From: Phytophthora quininea
Taxonomy: Eukaryota; Oomycota; Peronosporomycetes; Peronosporales; Peronosporaceae
Assembly: GCA_011947345.1 (NCBI GenBank)
Contig: JAAVTG010000077.1
Location: forward strand, 1-64,000
DNA length: 64,000 nt
Direction of reading: 5' to 3'
The translations under genes and the position numbers were made by a program. The notes below the pieces were generated by a model. That model had not been told where the DNA came from. It worked only from the letters and a program-made list of their open reading frames with translations, and searched no databases. Shown here one piece after another: positions 34,870 through 44,621 of this stretch (the first letter of the stretch is position 1; every line of letters begins with the position of its first letter).

Positions 34870-36875
34870 ATGGACAAGGGCCACGTGGCTATCAACATGG
34901 CGGGCAGCGGCCAGCTGGACGTGGCGCTGGCTCGAGAGGAGGCGCTGCACCGCTTCCGGGACATCAACTGGGCCACCTACACGCGGTACGGCTTCAAAAC
35001 GACCTTTTTCAGTAAAAATGCACTCAAACTAATATTTTAATACACCATTCCATAATAACTACTAGGGCCGGAGGTTTCTCCATGGAGAAGACAGAAATCA
35101 CTGCGCTGAAGGACCTGGAAGGAGTGATCAAGCCAGGAGCCGACGAAGAGCAGCAGGCAACGAGTTTATAGAATTTTACGTAAATATTATCGCTAACAGA
35201 ATCATGCTTTTCATATTATTAGGTGAAGGCTATCGATGAGTTCATGCGTGACGCTGGGAGTCTCGTGGGCGGTGCACTGCTGAAACTGGTCAAGAATGTG
35301 ACGGAGCCGACGGTGCTTAAGTACGCGCTGGCTCGGATGGAGGAACTACTTCCAGGTATGTAGGACTAGTAAAAATATGTTCAAGTTAACTGTTTAAGGT
35401 CTGACATTTCGTTTTTTTATTGCTGTTGAAAGACGGACTGCGTCTGCAAAAGCGCATGCCGTACTTTGTTCCGGAAGGAGGTTCTGTGGACGCTGCGCCC
35501 TATTTGAGGATGATCCGCAACGACACAGGATACTTACAGTACGCTGCCAGCCACGTCCTTGCGATCATTTTGACGTAGGTGTTTGCTGGTGTATACATTT
35601 GATTGGAAATGCCCTTACTGACGTGTTTGAGTGCAGGGTTCGTCCGCGACAGGAAGACGTGGAAGCGTTGAGCCAATGGGCGATCCAGTCTCTAAAGTCG
35701 GGAGCCACATCATCCTCGCAGAACGACCCCGTCCGAGCAAATGTAACCCGCGCTGCCGTCTCGTCGATGATGGTCATGCTGCGCAACGAGAAGTCACGCG
35801 TAGTCTTCGTCAGGCTTGGTGGTGTGCCTCCGTAAGTGGTTGGTAAGGTTTCCACACGCGAAGCTAGCTACTTACCATGTGTTTATGGACGAATCAGAGT
35901 GGTGGACTTGCTTGAGAACTCGCAGAACCGCGCGCAGCTTTCGTACGAGGTTTGTCTGCGTTCACTATAGGAGGCGAGACAGTATTTATACTTACATTTG
36001 TGGCTTGCCATACACCAGCTTACATTTATCCTGTGGACCTTGGCGTTTTGCGACGAAGCCATGGAGAAGTTTGTCGCTGCCAAGGCGTTGGATGCCATCG
36101 TGCTACAAGTGGCAGCGGCCCCGCGTGAGAAGGTCGTTCGTGTTGCCCTTGAAGCACTTCAGGTATGCTGGTTGTGCTTTTGCTACTGCTGTTTCTACCA
36201 CTAACTGCTGTACTTGATACTAGAATTTGCTGGGCAAGCTCAGTGGTTTCTTCAATGAGCGCATGATCGACAGCGGCTTGCTGAAGACACTAAACAACAT
36301 GCGCGAGCGAAAGTGGGCGGATGAAGATATCGTGAAAGGCATTCAAGCAGTTCGCGACGTCCTGATTCTCGAGTACAAGGAATTGAAGTACGTACTAAAG
36401 GCCATTTCGTTTGAAAAGAATGAATGCGCTGACCCGTTGCATTGGCGTCGTCGTGTAGCACAATGGAGCGCTACGAGAAGGAGTTGCGCACGGGCACGTT
36501 GAACTGGGGCTTGCTCCACACCGACAAGTTCTGGAAGGACAACTTCATGACGTTCGAAAACAAAGATTTCGAGCTGATCCGGTGAGGTCTACGGTCTCAG
36601 CAAACGATTCCTACAAAACGTCTAACTGTGTTTGCCGCTGTTGCAGCCTTCTGATCGATCTGCTGGAATCCGACGACACGAAGACCGTTGCCGTCGCCTT
36701 GTTTGACTTGGGCGAGTTTGTGCGCTTCTACCCGAACGGCAAGCACATTGCCAAGAGATTGGGCGCCAAGAAGGTGGCCATGAAGCTCATGACGCACGAG
36801 AGCGCAGAAGTGCAGAAACAAGCTTTGCAGTGCATCTCCAAGATGATGGTCAACAAGTGGGAGTTCGTCAAGTAA
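34870..36875 (+). CDS. ATP6V1H: V-type ATPase subunit H, ten exons
   Basis: Regulatory subunit of the V1 sector; an armadillo-type solenoid that couples and silences the ATPase. Exons: 34870-35015, 35066-35156, 35223-35355, 35433-35574, 35637-35831, 35898-35949, 36019-36162, 36224-36387, 36459-36581, 36647-36875; boundaries of exon 1 are approximate by a few bases. Recognised parts: NWATYTRYGFKTTFF, DGLRLQKRMPYFVPEGGSVD, RPYLRMIRND-type block, ALRQ-like RPRQEDVEALSQWA, NLLGKLSGFFNERMIDSGLL, LNWGLLHTDKFWKDNFMTFE and ALFDLGEFVRFYPNGKHIAK, the latter two being family signatures. All introns are GT-AG except intron 2, which starts GC. No frameshift. Confidence 0.93.
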
Positions 36876-36965
36876 AGGAAACAGTCGCAGTCGAGGACGA
36901 GTACCATCGGTAGCGACGCAAGAAATTGTGTCAACTTTTTTAGGCGTAAATACGAGCTTCTAACA

Positions 36966-37271
36966 CTAGGCAGTGGCGAAGAGCACAACAGCCATCTGGC
37001 CGACGTAGAAGTAGAGGAACTTGGACTGCTCGTGCGTGACGTAGCATGCTACGTTTCGGCCCACACAGCAATGCCACAACAGTCCGTGGTACTTCTGCTC
37101 GAAGTGCTGTTTGATCTTGGCCGCGATCTCTTGCTCGTTCGTCTCCGTCCCCATTGCAACCTGCGCCACAGCGATCACTTCGTCCTGCAGCTCTTGATCC
37201 ATCGTCGACGTCTTCACCACGGGCTTGACTTGGATCCCCATCGTGAAACTCTCTGTGCGACCTTTCAACAA
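36966..37271 (-). CDS. DYNLL: LC8-type dynein light chain
   Basis: Small homodimeric hub of dynein and axonemal complexes. 101 residues, single exon; the LC8 core starts at the internal Met (MGIQVKPVVKTSTM, 37241), giving a 91-residue protein near the family size of 89. Motifs: AKIKQHFEQKYHGLLWHCCV (family KKEFDKKYNPTWHCIVG region) and FLYFYVGQMAVVLFATA (family HFIYFYLGQVAILLFKSG). Tail-to-tail with V-ATPase H, 90 bp apart. Confidence 0.9.
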   Translation of the reverse strand: MLKGRTESFTMGIQVKPVVKTSTMDQELQDEVIAVAQVAMGTETNEQEIAAKIKQHFEQKYHGLLWHCCVGRNVACYVTHEQSKFLYFYVGQMAVVLFATA

Positions 37272-37575
37272 CGAAATGCTACCAGCTCTCTCTATTTGTT
37301 ACAAAAGCAACACGTCTGCCTGGGCAACGACAAGTACTTTTGAGAGAGAAATTCATGCAGGGACGTTTACCGTTAGTTTTCGCTGGTTCCGCCTCGTTGT
37401 TGTGAAGAAATTTATCCCACGAAGACCAAGTGATTGATGTTTCGAGGCTTGTTCAACTTATTTTGTGTAGCACATGTGCATGGATGGATGCAAGGCATGT
37501 CCGAACAAAACTTGATGTTTTGAGTTACGTGTCGCTGGCACTGCTCATTCCCGAAGGTAAGTATCTTCGCGGCAA

Positions 37576-38516
37576 TTACTGCGTGCTCTTCCACGAGCGC
37601 CAAAGGCCCACAACCGCTTCAGAGGCGCACAAGAAGCTCACTAGAGGATCTGGGAGGAATCCACCCTCAAGCGACCAGTGAACGCATGGCCCGAAGTAGA
37701 AGAAGTTCCGCAGCTGCACGTAGTAAAGCTCACGACGTCTGGAACAACAAAAACGGCAACATTATCAGAACAAAACAACCAACTTTAAAGTCAGCACAAC
37801 AGAATGCGTACCGAGCTTGGATGGCAGCGATCTGCGCGGCTCGTTCCTCATCCGACAGTCCTTCCTGCTCCTTGATCTGCTTCTCCTTGGCAGTCAACGC
37901 TCGGATCCTACAAAACAAACAAAAGATCATTAACAATCCAACACTGAGCTCTCCATCTCTTCATCAACGTACCGTAGCATATTGGCGTAGATGTCCAGCA
38001 GAATGTAGACGCCCCACACTTGACACGACCGTCTCGAGAACTTCATGGCGTCAATGTTCAGCAGCTTGGGGGCTCTAAAACATGTTGAAACCTCGTCAAC
38101 CAAATCGAACTCTTCCCATTGACCAACCTCCCAAGTACTCACACAAATCCCACATAGGAGACGTGCTCCAGAGGGTAGTAGGCCAGCATGGACAGCGCCT
38201 GCAGACTCACAATGCGCCTCACGTGCGCGTCATCATCTCCGTAGCACCAGGAGCCGTTCTTCCAGGCCGAATAAGACTCCAAGCTGCCCGTGAAGCGGAT
38301 GACGTATCTGGCCATGGAGATGTTGGAGGCGATGGCCTTCAGACCGCCCGCCGTCTCCTGTTGCTGCGTCGTGTGCGCCAGCAGATGCCCCACGGCGCCC
38401 AGGCCGTAGCCGATGGTCTTGTAGAACTTGTCGGCGCGGAAGGTGGCGCCGCTGTAGCGCGCGAACTTGTCCACGTCCAGCAGCATCAGGCTGCTCTTGT
38501 CCACGTTGTCGCTCAT
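37576..38516 (-). CDS. PEX11: Peroxin-11-like peroxisomal membrane protein, four exons
   Basis: Promotes peroxisome elongation and division. Exons: 38516 to about 38143, about 38073 to 37970, about 37909 to 37811, about 37742 to 37576; all GT-AG. N-terminus MSDNVDKSSLMLLDVDKFAR, FYKTIGYGLGAVGHLLA, FTGSLESYSAW, then AMKFSRRSCQVWGVYILLD. The third exon is a charged helix (ALTAKEKQIKEQEGLSDEER). The last exon reads ELYYVQLRNFFYFGPCVHWS and ends GLWRSWKST-, like the PEX11 C-terminus inside the lumen. No frameshift. Total about 250 residues, the usual size. Confidence 0.85.
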
Positions 38517-38649
38517 GGTTGGGGAATGCGATTGTAGCGGTGCAGGCGGCTGCGGTATTGCGTTTAGCAGAGCTGCTCAGGACGCGAAGCTGCTTGAAGA
38601 CGCGGCGGACACGTTGACGTATCACCAACAGATGGCTACAAAGTTGAAA

Positions 38650-39512
38650 ATGGGAAATTGTGTTCGCATATTCCTGTTGTGCAGCACAAAAATGGAGTGT
38701 TGCAACTTGCGCGAAAGTCGATGGGGACAGGCGAGGTGACGTTCGACTTGAGCGCACGAAACGCACATTTGAGCGTTAGTAGTGCTGAGGAGTCCAGTGG
38801 CACATTCGAACAGGACGAGAGAAGCTCAAGACCGGACGACTGCACCGAAAGCAGGTCAGCCATGTACAGAGAGGGATATCTCGTCAAATGCGGCCGCAAC
38901 ACTTACGATCCGCCGGTAGGAGAAGTGGAATGTCGTCTTTGCTGAAGATGACAGATTGACGGTTATTTCTTCTTGGTGCTGTAGCAATTGCTGTGGTGCG
39001 TGTTTGAGGACGGAGTGGTGACTTACTACTCGGAGAAGGGGGACGCATTGTGGGCGAGCTGGAGATGGCCGGACATGTCACCAAAGTGCGGATCGAGCGA
39101 GTCACGACCGGCAAATTCGCCCACCGGTTCACAGTGTCGGCGTCCAAAGTAGCGTGCATCGAGGGCCGGAAGATCAAAGTGGGCATCGCGAGGGTGACCG
39201 AGTTCGCAGCGCCGACCAGTGACCTGCTGAAAGAGTGGACGAACTCGCTGCATCTGTGGCGACGTATGAGCTGGAAAGAAAACGTCAAGTTCGTCAAGAA
39301 CGCCAACGAGCTCTCTCACGCCCAGGAGAGAGAAGCTGCAGCTGCAGATCCACACGCTCGAGACGGTCTACGGTCACTCCACGGTTGGGAGCAAGTCCAA
39401 ACTGCCGTTCATCGGCTTTTTGAATGGACAACCATCGCCGACGATCAAGAAGCTGCGCCAGATGATACTGCACACGAGCTCTAATTCTGCAGCCTGCACC
39501 AGCACCGCGTAG
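38650..39512 (+). CDS. PH-domain protein, two exons (frameshifts)
   Basis: Contains one pleckstrin-homology domain, expected to bind phosphoinositides or a protein partner. Exon 1 ends at 38915, exon 2 begins 38985 (GT-AG). Seen: AMYREGYLVKCGRNTYDPP then LLWCVFEDGVVTYYSEKGDA (beta strands 1-3), GHVTKVRIERVTTGKFAHRF and LLKEWTNSLHLWRR (final helix with conserved Trp). A C-terminal tail KLQLQIHTLETVYGHSTVG runs to a stop at 39512. One G appears to be missing near 39050, and a second shift lies near 39333. The start is uncertain: an ATG at 38650 fits only if a base is missing shortly after it. Head-to-head with PEX11, about 130 bp apart. Confidence 0.65.
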
Positions 39513-39879
39513 ATTGCGCGTCCAGCCAAACAGAACCAAAGTCATCGGCATCATTTTGGTGTATTTATCCGTCAATACAAACGCGAATATGAACCTTTAG
39601 GATGAATTACTTTCGCTTGGTGTCGGAATGGAGGCAAAGTGGGTCATGAGACTCCGAGTACCGGTAGTTAAACACAGTCTTTTTCTTCGTTAGAATTCGT
39701 TAGCAAACTCAACTTTCGTCTTCGTAGCAGTTGTCTACTTCGACTACACTATCTCATGCAATTGTTTTAACGATTTCCAACGAGCAGGTTATAATTTACA
39801 TTATTTGTCATTGCGGTACATGCCCTACTACTAGTATTTCTTTTCCAAAACGATAGCACCTCGCTGGCCGTGCTCGAGT
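39513..39879. other. Convergent 3' region without a gene
   Basis: AT-richer sequence between the PH-domain gene and the kinase gene, which converge. No frame of interest. Confidence 0.5.
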
Positions 39880-40905
39880 TTAGTCGGTCGCAGCAAAGTG
39901 AAGGTACGCCGATACCTTTTCGCGCAAAATCACCGGATCCACCGGCCCGACACCGTGCAGCCATGGATGCTGCAATGCCTGGGTCACCGTGATACGTTGC
40001 TCGGGGTCGATCCGCAGCATCATCGAGATGAGGTCTCTCGCGCCGGGAGTCATACTCTCCGTCACGTCGTTGGGCTGCATGGCCCAAAAGTTGTCTAGGT
40101 CGCCGACCAGCAGGTAGTCGTACCAGACATCTCCCTGCTGCGCCTCGTTGAACGGCGGCAGTCCCGTCATCAAGATGAACAGCACCACTCCAGCAGACCA
40201 CACGTCCACGGGCATGCACCGGTACGGCCGTCTGTTCCTCACCTCGGGCGCCATGTACATCATCGTGCCGCTCTCGTCTTTCGACACGACGTCGCTCGCG
40301 TCTGCGCCGATCACAGGCGTCATCGCTGCCACGCCAAAGTCACACAACTTGAGCTCAAAGTTGGCGTCCAGCAGCAGGTTCTCCGGCTTGACGTCTCGAT
40401 GGACCACGCCACTCGAATGGCACTCGAGCAGTGCACTCAGCAGCTGAGCTGTGTAGACCTTGACCAGTCCCTCGGGCAGAGCTCCGCCAATGTCCAGCAG
40501 GTCAAACAGGTCTCCGTTCGGGGCAAACTCGGTCACCAGCGCCACGTAGTCGTAGCCGAGCTTGGTGCCGGGCACGATGTTGTCCACTTGCAGCACGTTC
40601 CGGTGCTGGACGCGACTCATGGCGTTGCACTCGTGCACGATGGACTCGACCTGCGTGTCCAGCTTGTCCATGTTGACCGTGTCGTTGACCATGGCGTCGA
40701 TCGTGAGCTCGGCCGGCAGCTTGACGGCCACGTCCAGTTGGGAGCGCTCGTCGAACGCTCGCAGCACGCGGCCGTGCAGACCCGAGCCGAGCTCCTTGAG
40801 CACTTTGTAGGGGCTTTTGACGCGACCGAAATGGTCGTCATCTATCTGCATCGCTGGCGCCGACGTCGGCACGGCGGTCGACGGCAGCATCGCGCACGCG
40901 GACAT
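39880..40905 (-). CDS. Ser/Thr protein kinase, single exon
   Basis: 341 residues, almost entirely kinase domain. Gly-rich loop ELGSGLHGRVLRAF; VAIK-type Lys in DVAVKLPAEL; HRDVKPENLLLD catalytic loop; CDFGVAAMTPVIG (DFG); a short activation segment SGTMMYMAPEVRNRRPY (APE); DVWSAGVVLFILMTGLPPF (subdomain IX); and IDPEQRITVTQALQHPWLHG at the end. These features place it near the CAMK/AMPK-like group; no regulatory domain follows. An insertion between the Lys and helix C (about 25 residues with acidic content) is slightly longer than usual. Intact frame; catalytic residues are all present, so it should be active. Substrate unknown. Confidence 0.9.
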   Translation of the reverse strand: MSACAMLPSTAVPTSAPAMQIDDDHFGRVKSPYKVLKELGSGLHGRVLRAFDERSQLDVAVKLPAELTIDAMVNDTVNMDKLDTQVESIVHECNAMSRVQHRNVLQVDNIVPGTKLGYDYVALVTEFAPNGDLFDLLDIGGALPEGLVKVYTAQLLSALLECHSSGVVHRDVKPENLLLDANFELKLCDFGVAAMTPVIGADASDVVSKDESGTMMYMAPEVRNRRPYRCMPVDVWSAGVVLFILMTGLPPFNEAQQGDVWYDYLLVGDLDNFWAMQPNDVTESMTPGARDLISMMLRIDPEQRITVTQALQHPWLHGVGPVDPVILREKVSAYLHFAATD

Positions 40906-41200
40906 GTCGGTCGTCGTAGGTATTTAGAGGAATGACACGGTTGAATATAGCGGGCGAGGTGCATGGAGTGTGTATGCATCATCAGCGAGATAGGATTTCT
41001 CAACGAGATGTACCATGTGATACGCCGCACGGTTTCGATACACTTTCGTTTCCACACGCTCTGGTCGTCGCAGAAAACAAGCGACAAGCTTTTGGGGGTA
41101 TACAATCGTCAAGTAATGGTACCCGGTACTGGACATTGACGCACCTGCATCTAAAAAATCTCGTGGCAACAAGATTCTGCCTGCATGACGACGGTCTCAG
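40906..41200. other. Intergenic, nothing recognised
   Basis: Upstream of the kinase. Short frames on both strands overlap each other without motifs. The kinase promoter should lie just right of 40905. Confidence 0.4.
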
Positions 41201-41201
41201 A

Positions 41202-41480
41202 TCAAGAGCAGCTCGAGTCTGAGTGAATGTTAGCAAGTGGGTTGCCCAGGAGCAATCCAAGAAGGAATAGTGCGATCACGAACGAGATATCTGCTGCTTC
41301 CTGCAAGTTTAGTTCACGAGAAGGGTTTTCGACAGGCTCGTCGTCTGACTTGGTAAAAACCTCGTACGCGAACACGACGAGTAGCATGATAGAAACGAGC
41401 AAACCAACACGAAAACAAGAAGGGGTTGACAATGAACACCTTGTTCCCAGAGTCCCCTTGATCGTCTTGATCGCAGTTCT
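41202..41480 (-). other. In-frame open extension after the prefoldin stop, with two hydrophobic segments
   Basis: The prefoldin 4 stop codon (TAG, 41481-41483) is followed in the same frame by 92 further sense codons ending at 41202. The extension contains two likely membrane segments (FRVGLLVSIMLLVVFAYEVF and ADISFVIALFLLGLLLGNPL) separated by an acidic Pro/Asn-containing loop. It has no ATG before the first hydrophobic stretch. It could be a separate small membrane protein with an unseen start or splice acceptor, a readthrough product, or chance. Confidence 0.4.
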
Positions 41481-42049
41481 CTAGCTGTCCTCCAGGTTGA
41501 TGCTCTGGCCGAAACGGCCGTACAGCGACTTCTTCAGAACCTGCAGACCGCAATATCGTGAGAATCTTTAACTCTACATAACTCCGGGGCAAAAACAACA
41601 TACCGCCTGCCGAGCTTCCAGCTTGGACTCTTCCGTCTGCAGCTTGCGGAGCTCCGCGTTGGCCTCCTCCACGCGCTTCTCCAGATACTCCTGGGCAAAG
41701 TCCTCCGACTCCTCCACGAAGCTCTCTCCGATAAATAGCCTGCACAAGAGTTATCGTTGCATTAGCTTTCTATCGGTTTAATTAATATATATATTACGTA
41801 CTGGACATTGTCGCCCTCGCCCATCATGAGGTCCGTGTTGGCGTCGTCCAGCGTGTCCAGCTTGTCCTTGAGTGCCTTCTTCTGCTCGCGCAGCTCGTGC
41901 AGCGCCGCGTTGTTGCGGCCGAACTCGTTGATGCGCAGCTGGTCCTCCTTGCGGACCTGTAGTTGTCATAAAGCTTAATACCTTTACAAGCCGTTCACGT
42001 GGAGATCTTCACGTACGTCCGCGTCGACTTCCTGCTGCTGCGCCAGCAT
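41481..42049 (-). CDS. PFDN4: Prefoldin subunit 4, four exons
   Basis: Beta-type subunit of the hexameric prefoldin co-chaperone that hands actin and tubulin to CCT. Exon 1 about 42017-42049 (MLAQQQEVDAD), exon 2 about 41802-41957 (KEDQLRINEFGRNNAALHEL, LDTLDDANTDLMMGEGDNV), exon 3 about 41607-41741 (FIGESFVEESEDFAQEYLEK), exon 4 about 41481-41541 ending KSLYGRFGQSINLEDS. The closing ALYAKFGxxINLE block is diagnostic of PFDN4. Coiled-coil arms flank a central hairpin. Length of about 128 residues matches the family. The initiator could lie further upstream because the frame remains open for some codons before 42049. Confidence 0.88.
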
Positions 42050-42137
42050 GTTGTTTTGACTATGAGACCAGTCAATCGTAACTTCTTGTATAAGAACATA
42101 TTTTTCTATATGCGGACACATGGCTACAGAAGACCAA

Positions 42138-42821
42138 CTACAACTTGTAGTTGGTCTTTACCAAGTTGGCAGCTTGTTGCGCTGCACTCGGCACCGTTCC
42201 GTCCGTCGGGTACGCCAAATGGGCCTCGATATTTAGTCCATTGCCGCAGACTGGGTCGCCCTTGTTGCAGAACTCGATGGCCTTGGATCCGTAGATGGAG
42301 CTGCTCTCCGCAATGTCCTTGCCAAATAGTCGCAGCGGATTGCCGAACGTGACGATAGCTAAAACCCGCGACGATAGAGACTCTGGTATGACGTCACCTG
42401 AGCCGAGAATGGTGTTGATGCCGATAGAGATGTCGACGGCGGTGGCTCCTTGAGAGTAGCCGCCCAGCACGAAGATGGTGGTGGAGCATTGCTTGGCCAT
42501 AGTGACGACGTGGTCAGTCATGTCAGTCGCTCCGTCGCCAGCGTCCAGTTGGTCAGGAGAAGTGGAATAATCGACGGCGTAGGAGGACACCGTCAAGTTG
42601 GCCAAGTTGGACGTGATGTTGCTGACGAAAGGGTCGCCACATTTGCCGAATCCAGGCGTCTCGCCAGTGCCCCGAGCGAAGACGACGTGCACATCCGAGC
42701 AATTGGCTTGAACAGTAGCGGCAACTAGAAGTAACAGGACGGATCCGAAGATGGTCGAGCTAGAAGTTGACAGCTTCATCAGCGGAATTGTAGTGTTGGT
42801 TGGGATGGAGGGAAAACGCAA
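42138..42821 (-). CDS. Secreted cutinase (serine esterase)
   Basis: Extracellular esterase of the cutinase family, cleaving cutin polyester; common in plant-associated oomycetes. From the second Met (42779) the protein begins MKLSTSSSTIFGSVLLLLVA, a clear signal peptide; the 14 upstream residues from 42821 are probably not used. Catalytic Ser in GGYSQGATAV, Asp in CNKGDPVCGNG and His in EAHLAYPTDG, the family order, plus VVFARGTGETPGFG near the N-terminus. Single exon, intact, about 213 residues, normal for the family. Confidence 0.9.
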   Translation of the reverse strand: MRFPSIPTNTTIPLMKLSTSSSTIFGSVLLLLVAATVQANCSDVHVVFARGTGETPGFGKCGDPFVSNITSNLANLTVSSYAVDYSTSPDQLDAGDGATDMTDHVVTMAKQCSTTIFVLGGYSQGATAVDISIGINTILGSGDVIPESLSSRVLAIVTFGNPLRLFGKDIAESSSIYGSKAIEFCNKGDPVCGNGLNIEAHLAYPTDGTVPSAAQQAANLVKTNYKL

Positions 42822-43298
42822 AGTGATCGAGGCTTGGATCGCTGGAATGCAGCAGTTGACGATTGAAAAACAAATGTCTAGCTGGTATTACTCGTATAAT
42901 GCCGATCACTTCTGGGTTCTGGGCTTGGCTGGACACCACAACGTGCTAATGACACGTTGGTCCTGACTTCCTGATAGATTTCCGTATCGATTTCTGTTTG
43001 CGGGGTTCTTTGAGAGCAGCCGATTTTTATTCACCACGAGCAGGATATACGACTCGTTTGACGCCACAATCCTGCACTCTGTCGAAATCTCGTCGGGGCT
43101 TCCTCCTGACTGAAAACAGAACACCGTCAGCAGTTACTACTACGCTAGTATTCCAACTCAGAATCAAAGTGTCTCCATTTTTACGAAACTTTTACTCGTG
43201 TAAACATACTTCGTAGGTTCTTGAGGCTTTGACAAGGTAACAGAAGCAAATAACTCGCGAACGAGTGGCTGTAGTTGTCGTATTCTTGCTGTTTTTAT
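42822..43298. other. Intergenic, no gene seen
   Basis: Short frames only. It lies between the 3' end of the EF-hand/E2-like gene and the 5' end of cutinase, so it should hold the cutinase promoter. Confidence 0.45.
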
Positions 43299-44506
43299 TT
43301 ACGAAGCTGCACATCGTCGCGTAAATTCTTGTGCATGGCGAACAAATTGCTCGTGATCGTTGCGGTATGCTGAAATGCACTCGAGTGCAATGACACGCGG
43401 GTGACGGGCAGCTTTCGTCTTGGCGGCAGCGATGATTGTACGGATAGCTGCTTGGGTATCCGTGGTTCCACCTTGCAGCATCTCCGCCGTGTCGGCTTCA
43501 AAGTCGTCCATAAGACTTTCATCAGGTGCTGCTAAAACCCGCTCGACCTCTTCGAGAAGTTGCCGCATCCGCCACTCGGGATTCCATCGCTGGAGCAAGC
43601 CGAAAAGCGACATCGAGCCATTCAGCAGTGGGACGAAGTTTGGATGATAAATCCGTGTCAGGCAGCAAAGTGTTGGTGGCTCAAACGGATACTCGTGTCC
43701 GAACCTTTTACAGTAGTAAAGGTTAACAAACGCTGCACACAGTTTTTTTTTTGGGAGACAGGCCTTACCGAACGCAAAAGTTAAACACTCCTCCTTCATA
43801 TGGCGATCCTTGTGGCCCATGTACCAACACTTTCCACTCCCACGCATTCTCTGCGGACATGCTATACATAACTAACTTACTTTCAAAATCCAGTTCATGG
43901 TGTTGTTTACCTTTCACACCAAAAACTTGGGAATTCTCGGTCGGGTGTGCGTTCAAATCGAGAAGTTCACGGCGAATGGCCATGACGTGCTTCGAGTGCT
44001 GGAGGAACAGAGCTAGCTTGTCTCCGTCTCCTCGACGAACGCCACTCACCAGCTAAGTAGAAACAAAATCAAATGTCACTCGACGAAATGACTAAGCTAA
44101 ACAAGTTGCTGCTCTTACGCGAACAAACTCGTGGTATTCCAGCTCGCCTGAGCAATTATCATCGACCTTGTCTATCAACTCTTGTACCTACAGACGCCAA
44201 AAAGTCAGCATTTATCACGCGTTTCTCTTCAAGCAGAAGTACGATACTTCTTCTAGCGTCGTGTGGATCGCCATGGACTCCATCAGAACAATCAACTCCG
44301 AAGCTGCAATGCTGCCATCGCCACTCGTGTCGAAATCGGAAAACTGCGGCACAAATGTGAGATTAAATCACTCACAAATAGCCTAGAACTTGGCCTACCT
44401 GTTGCTTCATCTGCTCCAGCTCTTCCAGCGAAAACTCATGTTTGAGGCTCTCTGGAAGTGCTGCAATCCACGTGTCTGGTACACCGACTTGCAATTTCAC
44501 CTTCAT
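43299..44506 (-). CDS. EF-hand protein fused to a catalytically altered E2 (UBC) domain, five exons
   Basis: Exons on the minus strand: 44399-44506, about 44230-44343, about 44120-44186, about 43780-44052, 43299 to about 43703; all GT-AG. N-terminal part: MKVKLQVGVPDTWIAALPES, LEELEQMKQQ, then two EF-hands: FSDFDTSGDGSIAASEL (DxDxSGDGxIxxxE) and DKVDDNCSGELEYHEFV. Next comes a full UBC fold: AIRRELLDLNAHPTENSQVF, WEWKVLVHGPQGSPYEGGVF, FGHEYPFEPPTL, TRIYHPNFVPLLNGSMSLFG, WNPEWRMRQLLEEVERVL. The HPN motif is kept, but the catalytic Cys position (NG-S-x-C-L in active E2s) is Ser. A ~60-residue C-terminal extension follows. Likely a calcium-responsive pseudo-E2 (UEV-like); the function is inferred. 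No frameshift. Confidence 0.8.
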
Positions 44507-44621
44507 GGTCACAGAAAGTAAATGCACTATAATTACATCGATGCTATTGTGGCCGAGCAGTATTGGCACGCCAGTCATACGTTGGCATATTATCCCGATT
44601 TCTTGAAAACCAAGTTCTTTC

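Noticed and set aside
40399..40935. 178-codon plus-strand frame over the kinase gene
   Set aside because: Antisense of an intact kinase with all catalytic motifs.
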